A stretch of DNA of 34,530 nt from UBA5336 sp964506685 (GTDB lineage: Bacteria; Pseudomonadota; Alphaproteobacteria; Caulobacterales; Hyphomonadaceae). The notes below the pieces were generated by a model. That model did no database searches and was not told where the DNA came from. It was given only the letters and a program-made list of their open reading frames with translations. The translations under genes and the position numbers were made by a program. Position 1 is the first letter of the stretch, and the number at the start of each line of letters is the position of its first letter. Below, in pieces: positions 19,023-27,346 of the stretch. Location of the stretch: NCBI GenBank assembly GCA_964506685.1, contig CAZDMQ010000037.1, positions 1-34,530 of the forward strand, in the 5' to 3' direction.

Positions 19023-19525
19023 CAGGAAATCGGGACAGGGCGCGGGCGCCAGAAGCGGACGGTGTCGCGATAGAGCTGGTCATACCACAGCCCCGACATC
19101 TCCTCGCCGGTGACGTCGGTCAGCGTGAAGTGATCGGGCAGGTAGGATTCGACCGGAATGCCGTCGGTCAGCGAGCCCGTCACCTCCGACCGGATCAGTA
19201 GCCCATCGCCCTGTTCTACCACCCGGCAGGCCTGCTCCATCCGCGTCGGGAGCGGGTCATCGGAACCGCACGTCTCGGTGCTCACGAACTCACAGGCGCG
19301 TATGCTGGTATCGGCTCGGGCCGGCTCGATCCGCATCTCGCCGGTGATGGTGCAGCCCTTTTCCGCAATGTCGGTGCGGAAGACCCAACGTCCCGTGACC
19401 CGTTTGCTGGCCGCTTCCGAGATCGCCGGACTGTCCATATCCGGCTCGGCATGGACCGTCGCCGCCAGCAGGGCCGCGCCTGCCAGCAGCCCGCAAGCTG
19501 CGCGCAGTGAACAGCGCGCGCGCAT
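19022..19525 (-). CDS. secreted four-cysteine protein, third member of the tandem trio
   Basis: A 167-residue protein of no recognised family, starting at the ATG at 19525. The first 27 residues (basic, then Ala/Leu-rich, ending TVHAEP) read as a signal peptide. The mature part shares a layout with its two neighbours: a W-x-F-R motif (residues 47-50), Cys58, Cys78 in ACEF, Cys86, Cys100 in EQAC, then a YLPDHFTLT motif near 128 and EEMSGL near 141. It is the most diverged copy, with a longer gap between the last two Cys. Two disulfides in the periplasm are a reasonable inference. The start overlaps the upstream stop (TGATG) and its own stop overlaps the nadB start in the same way. The long in-frame extension to 19780 lies inside the neighbour and is not used. 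Confidence 0.75.
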   Translation of the reverse strand: MRARCSLRAACGLLAGAALLAATVHAEPDMDSPAISEAASKRVTGRWVFRTDIAEKGCTITGEMRIEPARADTSIRACEFVSTETCGSDDPLPTRMEQACRVVEQGDGLLIRSEVTGSLTDGIPVESYLPDHFTLTDVTGEEMSGLWYDQLYRDTVRFWRPRPVPIS

Positions 19526-19998
19526 CAGGAGATCGCCCCGGTGCTGCGCGTGAATTCGCTCGGATGCACGCCATGGGAGACCAGGCTGCCGCTCATCCGC
19601 TCGGGCGACTGCAGGGTCAGGATGAAATTGTCCGGCCAGTAGCTGTCGGTGGCCGGGCCCTCGAGGAAAGCCTCGATCTTGGAGGTGACTGTCACCCGGT
19701 TGCCCGTCTGCCGCGCCTTGCAGGACTGCCGGACGGTCCATTGCACGTCCGGGCAGGACTGGCGCGCGGTCAGTTCGCAATCGAACAGCCCCGGTTCACT
19801 GGTCGGCCGGAACATCGCGACGCCATCAAAGCTGCAGGTGTCATAGGTCCAGCTCCTAAAGGTCCAGTGTCCGGCCAGCCCCGGCGTGAGCGCGGGCGGG
19901 CCTTCGGCCAGCGCTGGAGCGGTGCCGGCCGGTCCGGCAGCTGCCAGCAGTGCGGCCACCAGGGCGCTGCGCGCGAGCAGGACCGCGCAGCCCGTCAC
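19525..19998 (-). CDS. secreted four-cysteine protein, second member of the tandem trio
   Basis: A 157-residue protein starting with GTG at 19998, which overlaps the upstream stop codon by four bases (GTGA). Residues 1-32 form a signal peptide (hydrophobic core LVAALLAAAG, ending ALAEG). The mature part has HWTFRSW (44-50), Cys55, FDCELTA with Cys74, Cys82, VRQSCKA with Cys93, GNRVTVTSKIEAFLE, YWPDNFILTLQS (120-131) and MSGSLVS (135-141). It aligns with the first member across the whole mature length and with the third more weakly. Cys spacing is 19, 8 and 11. No known family is recognised. An ATG-initiated version beginning further upstream (20244) would be read inside the previous gene and is unlikely. 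Confidence 0.75.
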   Translation of the reverse strand: MTGCAVLLARSALVAALLAAAGPAGTAPALAEGPPALTPGLAGHWTFRSWTYDTCSFDGVAMFRPTSEPGLFDCELTARQSCPDVQWTVRQSCKARQTGNRVTVTSKIEAFLEGPATDSYWPDNFILTLQSPERMSGSLVSHGVHPSEFTRSTGAIS

Positions 19999-20465
19999 GA
20001 GATGCCCTGTTCCGCCCGCCGGAACTCGACCGGTGCGGACACCGCCGAGACCAGCGATCCGAACATGCGCTGCGCGCTCTGTATCGTCAGGGCGAAATTG
20101 TCCGGCACATAATTGAACGCCATGTCCTCGCTCTGGAACTTGCTCTCCAGCATTTCCTCGATGGTTGACCGGATCGAGACCTGGTTGCCGAACCGCCGTG
20201 CGGTGCACGACTGGCGCACCAGCGAGCGGCCCCACAGCGAGCACACCTCCATGGCGGTCAGCTCGCAGTCATAGACCCCCTCTTCAGGGTTCGGCGTGAG
20301 CCGCATTGTCCCCGACATCAGGCACTGGCCATCGCGGTAGGGCGAGGTCTGGAAGGTCCAGGTGCCGAGCACGTCGGTGGGGTCGGCAGCGTCGGCCGCG
20401 CCCGGTCCCGCTGCCAGCAGGGTGCCAAGGGCCAGTGCGGCGACCCTTCCGGTCCAGTTCACCAT
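19995..20465 (-). CDS. secreted four-cysteine protein, first member of the tandem trio
   Basis: A 156-residue protein of unknown family, first of three paralogues between nadA and nadB. The signal peptide covers about residues 1-26 (ALALGTLLAAG core, ending ADA). The mature part shows TWTFQTS (35-41), Cys48, YDCELTA with Cys67, Cys75, VRQSCTA with Cys87, GNQVSIRSTIEEMLE, YVPDNFALTIQS (119-130) and MFGSLVS (134-140). Cys spacing of 19, 8 and 12 is almost the same as in the second copy. Its start lies 70 bp downstream of nadA on the same strand, with no obvious terminator between, so it is probably on the nadA transcript. Function unknown; periplasmic location is inferred from the signal peptide and paired Cys. 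Confidence 0.78.
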   Translation of the reverse strand: MVNWTGRVAALALGTLLAAGPGAADAADPTDVLGTWTFQTSPYRDGQCLMSGTMRLTPNPEEGVYDCELTAMEVCSLWGRSLVRQSCTARRFGNQVSIRSTIEEMLESKFQSEDMAFNYVPDNFALTIQSAQRMFGSLVSAVSAPVEFRRAEQGIS

Positions 20466-20535
20466 GATCGATCGAGCCTCTCGCTGGCCGCCCCGCCTTC
20501 ACTGTGGCGCATGCGGTGCCGATTTCAAGACCGGA

Positions 20536-21696
20536 CTACTGCAGCGCCAGGGCTGTCTCGACCATGGGCACGTCGAGCGGGCGAAGGCCCGTCCGGAAGG
20601 CCAGCGGCTTGTCGGTCTTCGGCAGGGCCAGCATGGCATCGATCGCCGCCCGGGCCCGGACGCGGACATCCTCGTCGATCTCGATCTCGTGCTTCATCTC
20701 CCTGAGGCAGTCGAGAATGTTCTCCAGCGTGATCCGTTTCATGTGCGGACAGAGATTGCACGGCCGCACGAAATCCACGCCGGGGTTCTCAGCCGCCACA
20801 TTGTCGCTCATCGAGCATTCGGTCAGCAGTACGACCCTGGCCGGCTGCTCGTCCTTCACATAGCTCGCGAGCGCGGCGGTCGAGCCGGCAAAATCGGCCG
20901 CTTCCAGCACGTCCGGAGGACATTCGGGGTGAGCCAGGATGGTCACGCCCGGATAGGCCGCGCGAAGGTCGGCCACGTCGTCGGCGCTGAACAGCTCGTG
21001 CACCTCGCAGGCGCCGGGCCAGGTCAGGATCCGGATATCGGTCTGGGCCGCCACATTGCGGGCGAGATACTGGTCCGGCACCAGGATCACCGTGTCGGTG
21101 TCCCACTCCCGCGCGACCGCCTCGACCACCTGCGCGGCGTTCGAGCTGGTGCAGGTGATATCGCACTCGGCCTTCACATCGGCCGACGTGTTGACATAGG
21201 TCACCACCGGGTAATCGGGATAGCGGGCCTTGATCAGGCGGACGTCCTCGCCCGTGATCGAGGCGGCGAGCGAACAGCCGGCCCTGAGATCGGGGATGAG
21301 CACCGTCTTCTCCGGTGCCAGGATCTTCGAGGTCTCCGCCATGAAATGCACCCCCGCCTGCACGATCACCTCGGCATCGGTACTGGCCGCCTCGCGCGCC
21401 AGCTGCAGGCTGTCGCCACGGAAATCGCCGACCAGGCGGAAAATGTCCGGCGTCATGTAGTTGTGAGCCAGGATAACGGCATTCCGCTCGCGCTTCAGCC
21501 GGTTGATCTCGGCCACCAGAGGCGCGATCGCGGGCCATTCGGCAGGCGTCACGAAATCCTCGACCAGGCCATAGAGCGGGTCGGTCTCGGCGCGCACCGC
21601 GTCGTCATAGACGAGGCCGCGCGCCGTCGCAGCAGAGGTCGCAGCCGGAGGGGTCGGGGCTGCGCATCCCGGTCCTGCATCAATCAAACGTGCCAT
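20536..21696 (-). CDS. nadA: quinolinate synthase
   Basis: The 386-residue 4Fe-4S enzyme that condenses iminoaspartate with dihydroxyacetone phosphate to quinolinate. Seen: ILAHNYMTPDI, GDSLQLAREA, AGVHFMAETSKIL, the cluster Cys in LRAGCSLA, YVNTSADVKAECDITCTSSNA, HPECPPDV, and the C-terminal RPCNLCPHMKRITLE. The three cluster-ligand positions are all filled. An N-terminal extension of about 45 residues precedes the conserved core. The start codon follows a strong AGGAGGT ribosome site. It heads the operon with the secreted trio, nadB and nadC, and the two palindromic sites upstream probably control all of them. Confidence 0.96.
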   Translation of the reverse strand: MARLIDAGPGCAAPTPPAATSAATARGLVYDDAVRAETDPLYGLVEDFVTPAEWPAIAPLVAEINRLKRERNAVILAHNYMTPDIFRLVGDFRGDSLQLAREAASTDAEVIVQAGVHFMAETSKILAPEKTVLIPDLRAGCSLAASITGEDVRLIKARYPDYPVVTYVNTSADVKAECDITCTSSNAAQVVEAVAREWDTDTVILVPDQYLARNVAAQTDIRILTWPGACEVHELFSADDVADLRAAYPGVTILAHPECPPDVLEAADFAGSTAALASYVKDEQPARVVLLTECSMSDNVAAENPGVDFVRPCNLCPHMKRITLENILDCLREMKHEIEIDEDVRVRARAAIDAMLALPKTDKPLAFRTGLRPLDVPMVETALALQ

Positions 21697-21760
21697 CTGT
21701 TACCTCCTGTGTCTTCGCCTGTGCCGTTGCCGAGGCTTTCGCCAGTGCCGGGAACAGACC

Positions 21761-21781
21761 TTTTGCTCAATCTGAGTATAA
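21761..21781. promoter_or_regulatory. operator-like palindrome 1 upstream of nadA
   Basis: A 21-bp imperfect palindrome centred on CTCA-ATC-TGAG with AT-rich arms (TTTTG on one side, TATAA on the other). Its edge overlaps a TATTAT/TATACT -10-like element on the minus strand (around 21775-21783), so binding would block nadA transcription. The half-site layout is what I would expect for an NAD-biosynthesis repressor such as NadQ, but I cannot confirm that regulator's motif from memory. Confidence 0.6.
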
Positions 21782-21850
21782 TATGGGTGCGCGAACTGCG
21801 GATAACAAGATCCGCCTGCCCTGAAAGGGGAATTTATCGCGCGCGCAAAC

Positions 21851-21871
21851 TTATACGCACTTTGAGCAAAA
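21851..21871. promoter_or_regulatory. operator-like palindrome 2 upstream of nadA
   Basis: The reverse complement of this 21-bp element matches palindrome 1 at 18 of 21 positions (core CGCA-CTT-TGAG). Centres of the two sites are 90 bp apart. Two sites for one regulator on either side of a promoter suggest cooperative binding or looping; it could also be the operator of a second promoter. Confidence 0.55.
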
Positions 21872-21951
21872 CACAGGTAGCGCGCCAGGCGCCGTCTGGC
21901 AAGCAATGCAACGAAAAAGTGACAGGGTCCGGGCCGAAACGGAGCGCTGCG

Positions 21952-22395
21952 TCAGGGCACCTGCCGGCCGGGGACCGCCGCCCGCGCCAGCGCATCGGCG
22001 CGTTCATTGCCCGCGTCGCCGGCGTGGCCTTTCACCCAGACCCATTCGATATCATGACGCGCGCAGGCCGCATCCAGTGCCTGCCAGAGGTCCTGGTTCT
22101 TCACCGGCTTCTTGGCCGCGGTCTTCCAGCCATTGCGCTTCCAGCCCTGCATCCACTTCGTCAGCCCGTCCTTCACGTAGGTACTGTCGGTATGAAGGCG
22201 CACCTGCGAGGGCGCCTTCAGCGTGTTCAGCGCCTCGATGGCCGCCATCAGCTCCATCCGGTTGTTCGTGGTCGAGGCCGCCCCGCCTGAGAGCTCCTTC
22301 TCGTTTTCGCCCGCTCGCAGCAGCGCGCCCCAGCCGCCGGGGCCGGGATTGCCGCTGCAGGCGCCATCGGTCCAGATCTCGACGCGGTCAGCCAT
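21952..22395 (-). CDS. rnhA: ribonuclease HI
   Basis: A 147-residue enzyme that cuts the RNA strand of RNA-DNA hybrids, removing R-loops and Okazaki primers. All catalytic acids fall at the same positions as in the E. coli enzyme: Asp10 (TDGACSGNPGPGGWG), Glu48 (NNRMEL), Asp70 (HTDSTYV), and Asp134 with His124 (VKGHAGDAGNERAD). The basic loop WKRNGWKTAAKKPVKN is also present. The ATG at 22395 follows AAGGAA; an upstream in-frame ATG at 22449 would add 18 residues not seen in the family. It lies downstream of thrB, as in many alphaproteobacteria. Confidence 0.96.
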   Translation of the reverse strand: MADRVEIWTDGACSGNPGPGGWGALLRAGENEKELSGGAASTTNNRMELMAAIEALNTLKAPSQVRLHTDSTYVKDGLTKWMQGWKRNGWKTAAKKPVKNQDLWQALDAACARHDIEWVWVKGHAGDAGNERADALARAAVPGRQVP

Positions 22396-22500
22396 GGCCG
22401 GTTCCTTTCGCTTGCGGGGCGCCAGTGCTAGATCGACACTTGGACGCACGCAAGCATGGCAGATCCCGCCGGCACGTGTGGCCTCTTGACCTGAACCGGC

Positions 22501-23088
22501 TCAGAAGACGGCCGCATCCATTCGCTGCACTTGTCGCATGGGCCGGACAATCGCAAGGAACAGTCCCGCACAGGCCAGCCCGGCCAGGGCGCCAAGCGGC
22601 AGCGCCACCAGTCCCGCGCCAAGCAACACAGTGCCGCGCTCGCTCGCGTCGCCGGAAAAGGCCGCGGCCCCGAAGAGGGTCGGCAGCGCGACAAGGCCTG
22701 CGCCGAAGATCGTGCCCCAGCGCCGATAGGGCGCGCCATGCAGGATACCGCGGCGCGGAAACCGGCCGAGCGACAGCCAGATCGCCACCCAGGCCGCCGG
22801 AATGGTAAGGTAGAAGACAGCCCAGTTGATCGCGGCGGCCAGCCCGGCAATCAGTGCCCCGCGCATCAATGGCGGCGTGTCGAGATCGAGTGTTTGGCTC
22901 TCGCCAGTGAGCACGATCTCGTCCAATGCGCGCAGCCCGAACAGGGTCGCCGAGCCGATCGCCGTCACCATCGCGCAGGCCGCCAGCCCGCACAGGAACA
23001 CAGCCAGCAACACGCGCCGGACCTTGGGTGGCGGCGCCTTGGTTCTGGCCGGCGAACCGCCGGGGTCCTCTCCTGCTGCTGCCGTCAT
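22501..23088 (-). CDS. four-helix membrane protein of unknown function
   Basis: A 195-residue protein with four hydrophobic segments (about residues 23-50, 78-110, 126-148 and 158-180) and short polar loops such as GESQTLDLDTPPL. No family or catalytic motif is recognised. The ATG at 23088 is preferred; the frame is open to 23388, but that part lies inside thrB and lacks similarity to anything. It sits 20 bp after thrB and before rnhA, so it interrupts the thrB-rnhA pair while staying on the same transcript. Confidence 0.65.
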   Translation of the reverse strand: MTAAAGEDPGGSPARTKAPPPKVRRVLLAVFLCGLAACAMVTAIGSATLFGLRALDEIVLTGESQTLDLDTPPLMRGALIAGLAAAINWAVFYLTIPAAWVAIWLSLGRFPRRGILHGAPYRRWGTIFGAGLVALPTLFGAAAFSGDASERGTVLLGAGLVALPLGALAGLACAGLFLAIVRPMRQVQRMDAAVF

Positions 23089-23108
23089 GCCCCCGCCGCT
23101 CCCCGCTC

Positions 23109-24104
23109 TCAACGCTGTGTTGCCTGCGCGCCATAATCGCCCGGGCCGGTGGCACTGCGGTGAAACCGCAGCCGCTGGGCGTAATCGAGCGGGTTCTTGG
23201 GCCGGACCAGGGCATCGGCAGGCGTCTCCGACCAGTCGACCAGTCGGGTCAGGAAGAAGCGCAGCGCCGCCCCGCGTGCCAGGAGGGGCAGGGCGTCCAG
23301 TTCGGCGGCATCCAGCACCCGTTCGGACTGGTAGCCGGCAATCATCGCTGCGCCCCGGGAGAAATTGTACTGCAAACCGCTCGCCCATCCGCCCGGCTCG
23401 AACGCCCAGGCATTGAGGCAGACCGCGAGGTCATAGGCCAGCACATCGGTGCAGGCGAAATAGAAATCGATCGCCCCGGAGAACGTGTCGCCGAGGAAGA
23501 AGGCGTTGTCGGGAAAGAGATCGGCATGGATCGTCCCGCGCGCCAGCTGGGCGGTCTGCCCGCGTGCGGCGGAGATTGCAGCAAGATCGCCCTCGATCTC
23601 GCCGGCCAGACCGCGTTCAAGCGCCTCGGCATCGCCGGCCCGCCCTGCCCAGAGCGCCGGCCAGGCCCACGGGCCGAGGCTGTTGGTCCGTTGCAGCGGG
23701 AAGTCGGCGAGGGCGAGGTGCATCCGGGCGAGGGCGGCGCCCATCTCCCGGCACTGGCGCACCGAGGGCGTGCGCGGGCTGAGCCCGTCGAGGAAGGTCA
23801 CGATCACCGCAGTCCGCCCCGCCAGCGGCCGCAGCACCATGCCATCGCGGCCGGCCACTGGCAGCGGGCAGGCAAAGCCCTTGCCCGCCAGGTGGCGTTT
23901 CAGCGCCATGAAATAGGGCAGGTCCTCGGGATCGGCCCGGCGTTCGAACAGAGTCAGGATGAACCGGCCGGTCTCGGTCTCGAGGTAGTAGTTCGAGTTC
24001 TCCACGCCCTCGGCAATGCCCTTGAAGGCCCGCGGCGCGCCGAGCTCGTAGGCTGCGAGAAACGCCTCGAGCTGTGCATCGTCGACATGGGTGTAAACCG
24101 CCAT
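23109..24104 (-). CDS. thrB: homoserine kinase (APH-fold, ThrB type II)
   Basis: The 331-residue kinase phosphorylates L-homoserine with ATP on the way to threonine. It has the phosphotransferase fold of the alphaproteobacterial/Pseudomonas type, not the GHMP fold of E. coli ThrB. Visible are the N-terminal MAVYTHVDDAQLEAFLAAY, GVENSNYYLETE, FILTLFE, the catalytic loop GTIHADLFPDNAFF and the metal-binding AIDFYFAC, plus DWSETPADALVRPKNPLDY near the end. Length is normal. In relatives it is often preceded by ispH, but here an MFS gene is upstream. Confidence 0.95.
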   Translation of the reverse strand: MAVYTHVDDAQLEAFLAAYELGAPRAFKGIAEGVENSNYYLETETGRFILTLFERRADPEDLPYFMALKRHLAGKGFACPLPVAGRDGMVLRPLAGRTAVIVTFLDGLSPRTPSVRQCREMGAALARMHLALADFPLQRTNSLGPWAWPALWAGRAGDAEALERGLAGEIEGDLAAISAARGQTAQLARGTIHADLFPDNAFFLGDTFSGAIDFYFACTDVLAYDLAVCLNAWAFEPGGWASGLQYNFSRGAAMIAGYQSERVLDAAELDALPLLARGAALRFFLTRLVDWSETPADALVRPKNPLDYAQRLRFHRSATGPGDYGAQATQR

Positions 24105-24119
24105 GCCACAACCTTCATC

Positions 24120-25667
24120 CTATGCGGCGGGATTGGCAACCATGTCCCGCTGCAGGGTCCGCCCGGCGAGCAGGTAGTGCAGCGCCGCCCAGCCATAGCC
24201 GCAGATGAAGATGACGATCGACCATTGCAGCCCGCGCGCGTCGGCACTGGCGCAGGCGGCAAGACTGTCCGCCTCGGTACCGGTGAGCGCAGCCCTGGCG
24301 TCGGGTGCCAGCGCCAGCAGCGGCTTGCACGCGTCCAGCGTCAGCCCGAGCCCCGCGCCGGACAGGAAGACTGATTTCAGCCAGGTTGACAGGATGCCGA
24401 TGACCGGCGGGCCGAGGCCATAGCCGAGCAGGTTGACCACGAACAGGGTGATCGCCACCGAGGTTGCCCGCATCCGGCTGTCCACCACCCCGCCGGCGAC
24501 CGCATACATCGGGCCGAGATAGAAATAGTGGATCATCGCCGCGATCATCAGCGGCGGCATGGCCAGCCAGAGATTGTCGGTCAGGAAGCCGAAGGCGTAG
24601 AGCGGCACCGAGGCGCCCATGCCGAGGGCCGGCAGCCAGGACAGCGCGGTCGGGTGCCGGCGCGACAGCCTGTCCGACAGCCAGCCCGATGAGAACACGC
24701 CGAGCGCCGCCATCACCCCGAGAATGATCCCGAACAGCAGTGAGGCCTGCTGGATGGAAAGCCCGTGCGTGCGGATCAGGAAGGAGGTGGTGAACTGGCC
24801 GACGCCATAGCCCACGAAGGAGGCCAGCATCGCACCGGTGACCACGTGCCAGTAGGCCGGCTTGCTCATCAGCACCTTCAGCGCCTCGCCGAAGCTCGCC
24901 CGCGCCAGCCCCTGCAGCGCGGCCGGATCGGTATAGCCGCGCGGCGGCTCCTTGATGGTCATCTTCACCAGCAGGGCCACCAGCAGGCCCGGCACCCCGA
25001 CCATCACGAAGGCGATCCGCCAGCCTTCGACGCTCGACCAGTCAATGCCCGAAAACAGGCCGCCAAGGCCGATGGAGCCCAGCCAGGCGCCGAAATCCTC
25101 GCCCCGGAGCCCGGCCAGCTGGCCACCGAACACCGAGGCGAACATTCCGCCCAGCGGCACGCCGAGCGCATAAATGGAGACCGCCGTCGCCCGCGAGCTC
25201 GGCCGGAAATAGTCCGCGATCAGCGATTGCGCGGGCGGGGTGCAGCCCGCCTCGCCGATGCTCACCCCGACCCGGAACAGGAACAGGACGAGGAAGGACA
25301 TGGCAAAGCCGCAAAGGGCGGTGAACAGGCTCCAGATCGCCACCGCGCCGGCAATGATCATCACCCGGTTGAACCGTTCGGCCCCGCGCGCAATGGGAAT
25401 GCCGAGAAAGGTATAGAGCAGGGCGAAGGCCGGCCCGCCCAGCAGTCCCATCTGCCAGTCCTCGACCCCGAAGCTCAGCTTGATCGGCTCGGTCAGGATG
25501 TTGATGATGGTCCGGTCGATGAAATTGAAGATGTAGACGAGCAACAACGCGCTCAGCACATAGGCGCGGTAGCCCGGCGTGCCGAAGCCGAAATCGCCGC
25601 GTGCCCGGTCCGCATCGGTGGCCGGCGCCGTGCCGGTCGTTGTGCCTATCGTGTCTGCCTGGCTCAT
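24120..25667 (-). CDS. MFS transporter, spinster-like
   Basis: A 515-residue major facilitator carrier with about twelve membrane segments. After a polar N-terminus comes the family start YRAYVLSALLLVYIFNFIDRTIINIL, then the loop 2-3 motif GIPIARGAERFNRVMII and a GEAGCTPPAQSLIADYF segment typical of the spinster/glycerol-3-phosphate-like MFS group found in marine alphaproteobacteria. A loop of about 40 residues between helices 11 and 12 carries two cysteines (CKPLL, LAACAS). Substrate unknown; lipids or organic anions are possible. It starts 28 bp after a homologous carrier gene and is probably a tandem duplicate. Confidence 0.88.
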   Translation of the reverse strand: MSQADTIGTTTGTAPATDADRARGDFGFGTPGYRAYVLSALLLVYIFNFIDRTIINILTEPIKLSFGVEDWQMGLLGGPAFALLYTFLGIPIARGAERFNRVMIIAGAVAIWSLFTALCGFAMSFLVLFLFRVGVSIGEAGCTPPAQSLIADYFRPSSRATAVSIYALGVPLGGMFASVFGGQLAGLRGEDFGAWLGSIGLGGLFSGIDWSSVEGWRIAFVMVGVPGLLVALLVKMTIKEPPRGYTDPAALQGLARASFGEALKVLMSKPAYWHVVTGAMLASFVGYGVGQFTTSFLIRTHGLSIQQASLLFGIILGVMAALGVFSSGWLSDRLSRRHPTALSWLPALGMGASVPLYAFGFLTDNLWLAMPPLMIAAMIHYFYLGPMYAVAGGVVDSRMRATSVAITLFVVNLLGYGLGPPVIGILSTWLKSVFLSGAGLGLTLDACKPLLALAPDARAALTGTEADSLAACASADARGLQWSIVIFICGYGWAALHYLLAGRTLQRDMVANPAA

Positions 25668-25695
25668 GGACGGGTTATCCCTTCGAGTGTCGTGA

Positions 25696-27188
25696 CTAGT
25701 GGTGCGGCTGGGCGTGATAGTCCCGGCCGAGCGTGCGCGCCGCCATGTAGTAGCCCAGCGCTGCCGGAATGAAGAACAGCGCGGTTGCCGCCATCGACAG
25801 GCGCAGCCCGCCGGAGTACGCCGCCGCGCAGATCTCGCCTTGCGCCACCGTCAGCTCACCGCCTGCCTTGCAGAGCGTGGCCGACAGGCCGTCACCCCCC
25901 AGGGCAGCGATCTGGCCGTTCATGAACATGTCGCTCATCGCGCCGACAAAGGGCGGGCCGATGCCGTTGCCGACCAGCGAGACAATGACCAGCAGGACCG
26001 AGATCGCCGTCGCCCGCGCCGCCGGGCTGACCACGCCGCCGCCGATCATGTATTGCGCGCTGAGATAGGCATAGTGGCAGACCGAGGCGACCAGCCAGAA
26101 CCAGAATACCATCTCCGGCGCCACGGCGAAGAAGGCGGCGAGATAGAGGGGGATGGCCGCCAGCAGGAACAGCGCGGTGATCCAGCCCGGCGCGCCGGGA
26201 TAGCGCTGCGCCGCCCGCTCCGACAGCCAGCCGCCAAGGAAGGTGCCGCCGGCCGCCGCGAGGCTCCACAATAGACCGAGGCCTCGTGCACGCTCAGCCC
26301 ATGCGCCCGCATCAGGAACGGGGTCTGGAAACTGATCAGGCCATAGCCGACAAAGGCCACCAGCGCCGCGCCCATGGACATCCACCAGAAGCTCGGCTTG
26401 GTCATGAGTTCGCCGAAGGCCTGGCCGAACCCGGCCTTGGCCAATTTCGGCGCGCCCGGCGGATCGGTATAGCCCCGCGGCGGCTCGATCATGGTCACCC
26501 AGATCACCAGCGCAATCAGGATCCCCGGCGCGCCGACCGCGACAAAGGCGATCCGCCAGCCCTCGACACTCGCCCAGTCGAGCGAGCCGAACATCCAGCC
26601 CATGCCGACGGAGTTGATCCAGGCCCCGAAATCGGCACCATCAAGCCCGGCCAGCGGGCCGCCGAACAGAAAGGCCAGCGTGCCGCCGATCGTCACCCCC
26701 ATGGAATAGACACCGAGCGCCCCGGCCCGCGCGCGCACGGGATAGTAGTCGCCGATGATCGAATTGGCCGGCGGCGTGCAGCCCGCCTCGCCGACCGCGA
26801 CCCCGATCCGGAACAGCAGCAGGAACAGGAACGACGTCGCCAGCCCGCACAGCACCGTCATCGCCGACCACAGGATGATGCACAGGCAGATGATCCGGAC
26901 CCGGTTCGAGCGGTCGGCCCACATCGCGATCGGTACGCCCATCAGGGCGTAGAAGATCGCGAACGGCGGCCCGGCCAGCAGGCCCCACTGGAAATCATTC
27001 AGGCTGAACGTGTCGATGATCGGCTGGGCCACGACCGACATGATCGTCCGGTCGATGAAGTTCAGCGTGTACACCACCATCAGCGAGACCAGCACATAGG
27101 TGCGGTACGGCTTCGAGCCGAAGCCCGTCACATGCCCCTGGTGCGCAGCGCTTCCGGTTGCGGCCACACTGGCCGTCACATCGGTCAT
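25696..27188 (-). pseudogene. MFS transporter, frameshifted tandem paralogue
   Basis: A second spinster-like carrier, closely related to its neighbour. The N-terminal two thirds read from the ATG at 27188 (after GGGAGGAAACC) through FNFIDRTIMSVV, GEAGCTPPANSIIGDYY and HGLSVHEAS. There the frame runs into unrelated sequence. The C-terminal third (LLWSLAAAGGTFLGGWLSERAA onward, to the stop at 25696) continues in another frame. The switch lies at about 26265-26282. Comparison with the neighbour at the same point shows three to four residues missing, and the frames need an extra 1, 4, 7 or 10 bases to join, so a 10-bp loss fits both facts. With it restored the protein would be 505 residues. Whether this is a true mutation or an assembly error cannot be told here. 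Confidence 0.8.
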
Positions 27189-27346
27189 CCGGTTTCCTCC
27201 CAAGGCCCGACGCCCCGCGGGCCGTCGGCTTTATCGCCGCAACCGTAACGCGCCCGCCGGGCCCTGCAAGAGGATTCGCAGCGTAAGGCGCATGTCCTGC
27301 GGCGCCGGAACTTCAGTTTGCGCCGTGTGCTGCCCCGCCGCCCCGC

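Noticed and set aside
21700..21906. 68-codon minus-strand frame upstream of nadA
   Set aside because: Spans both palindromes and the probable promoter, is very Arg-rich and has no ribosome site; probably the nadA leader.
20362..22290. 642-codon plus-strand frame over nadA and the first secreted gene
   Set aside because: Shadow of nadA and rnhA in GC-rich DNA; no family features and it covers the two operator sites.
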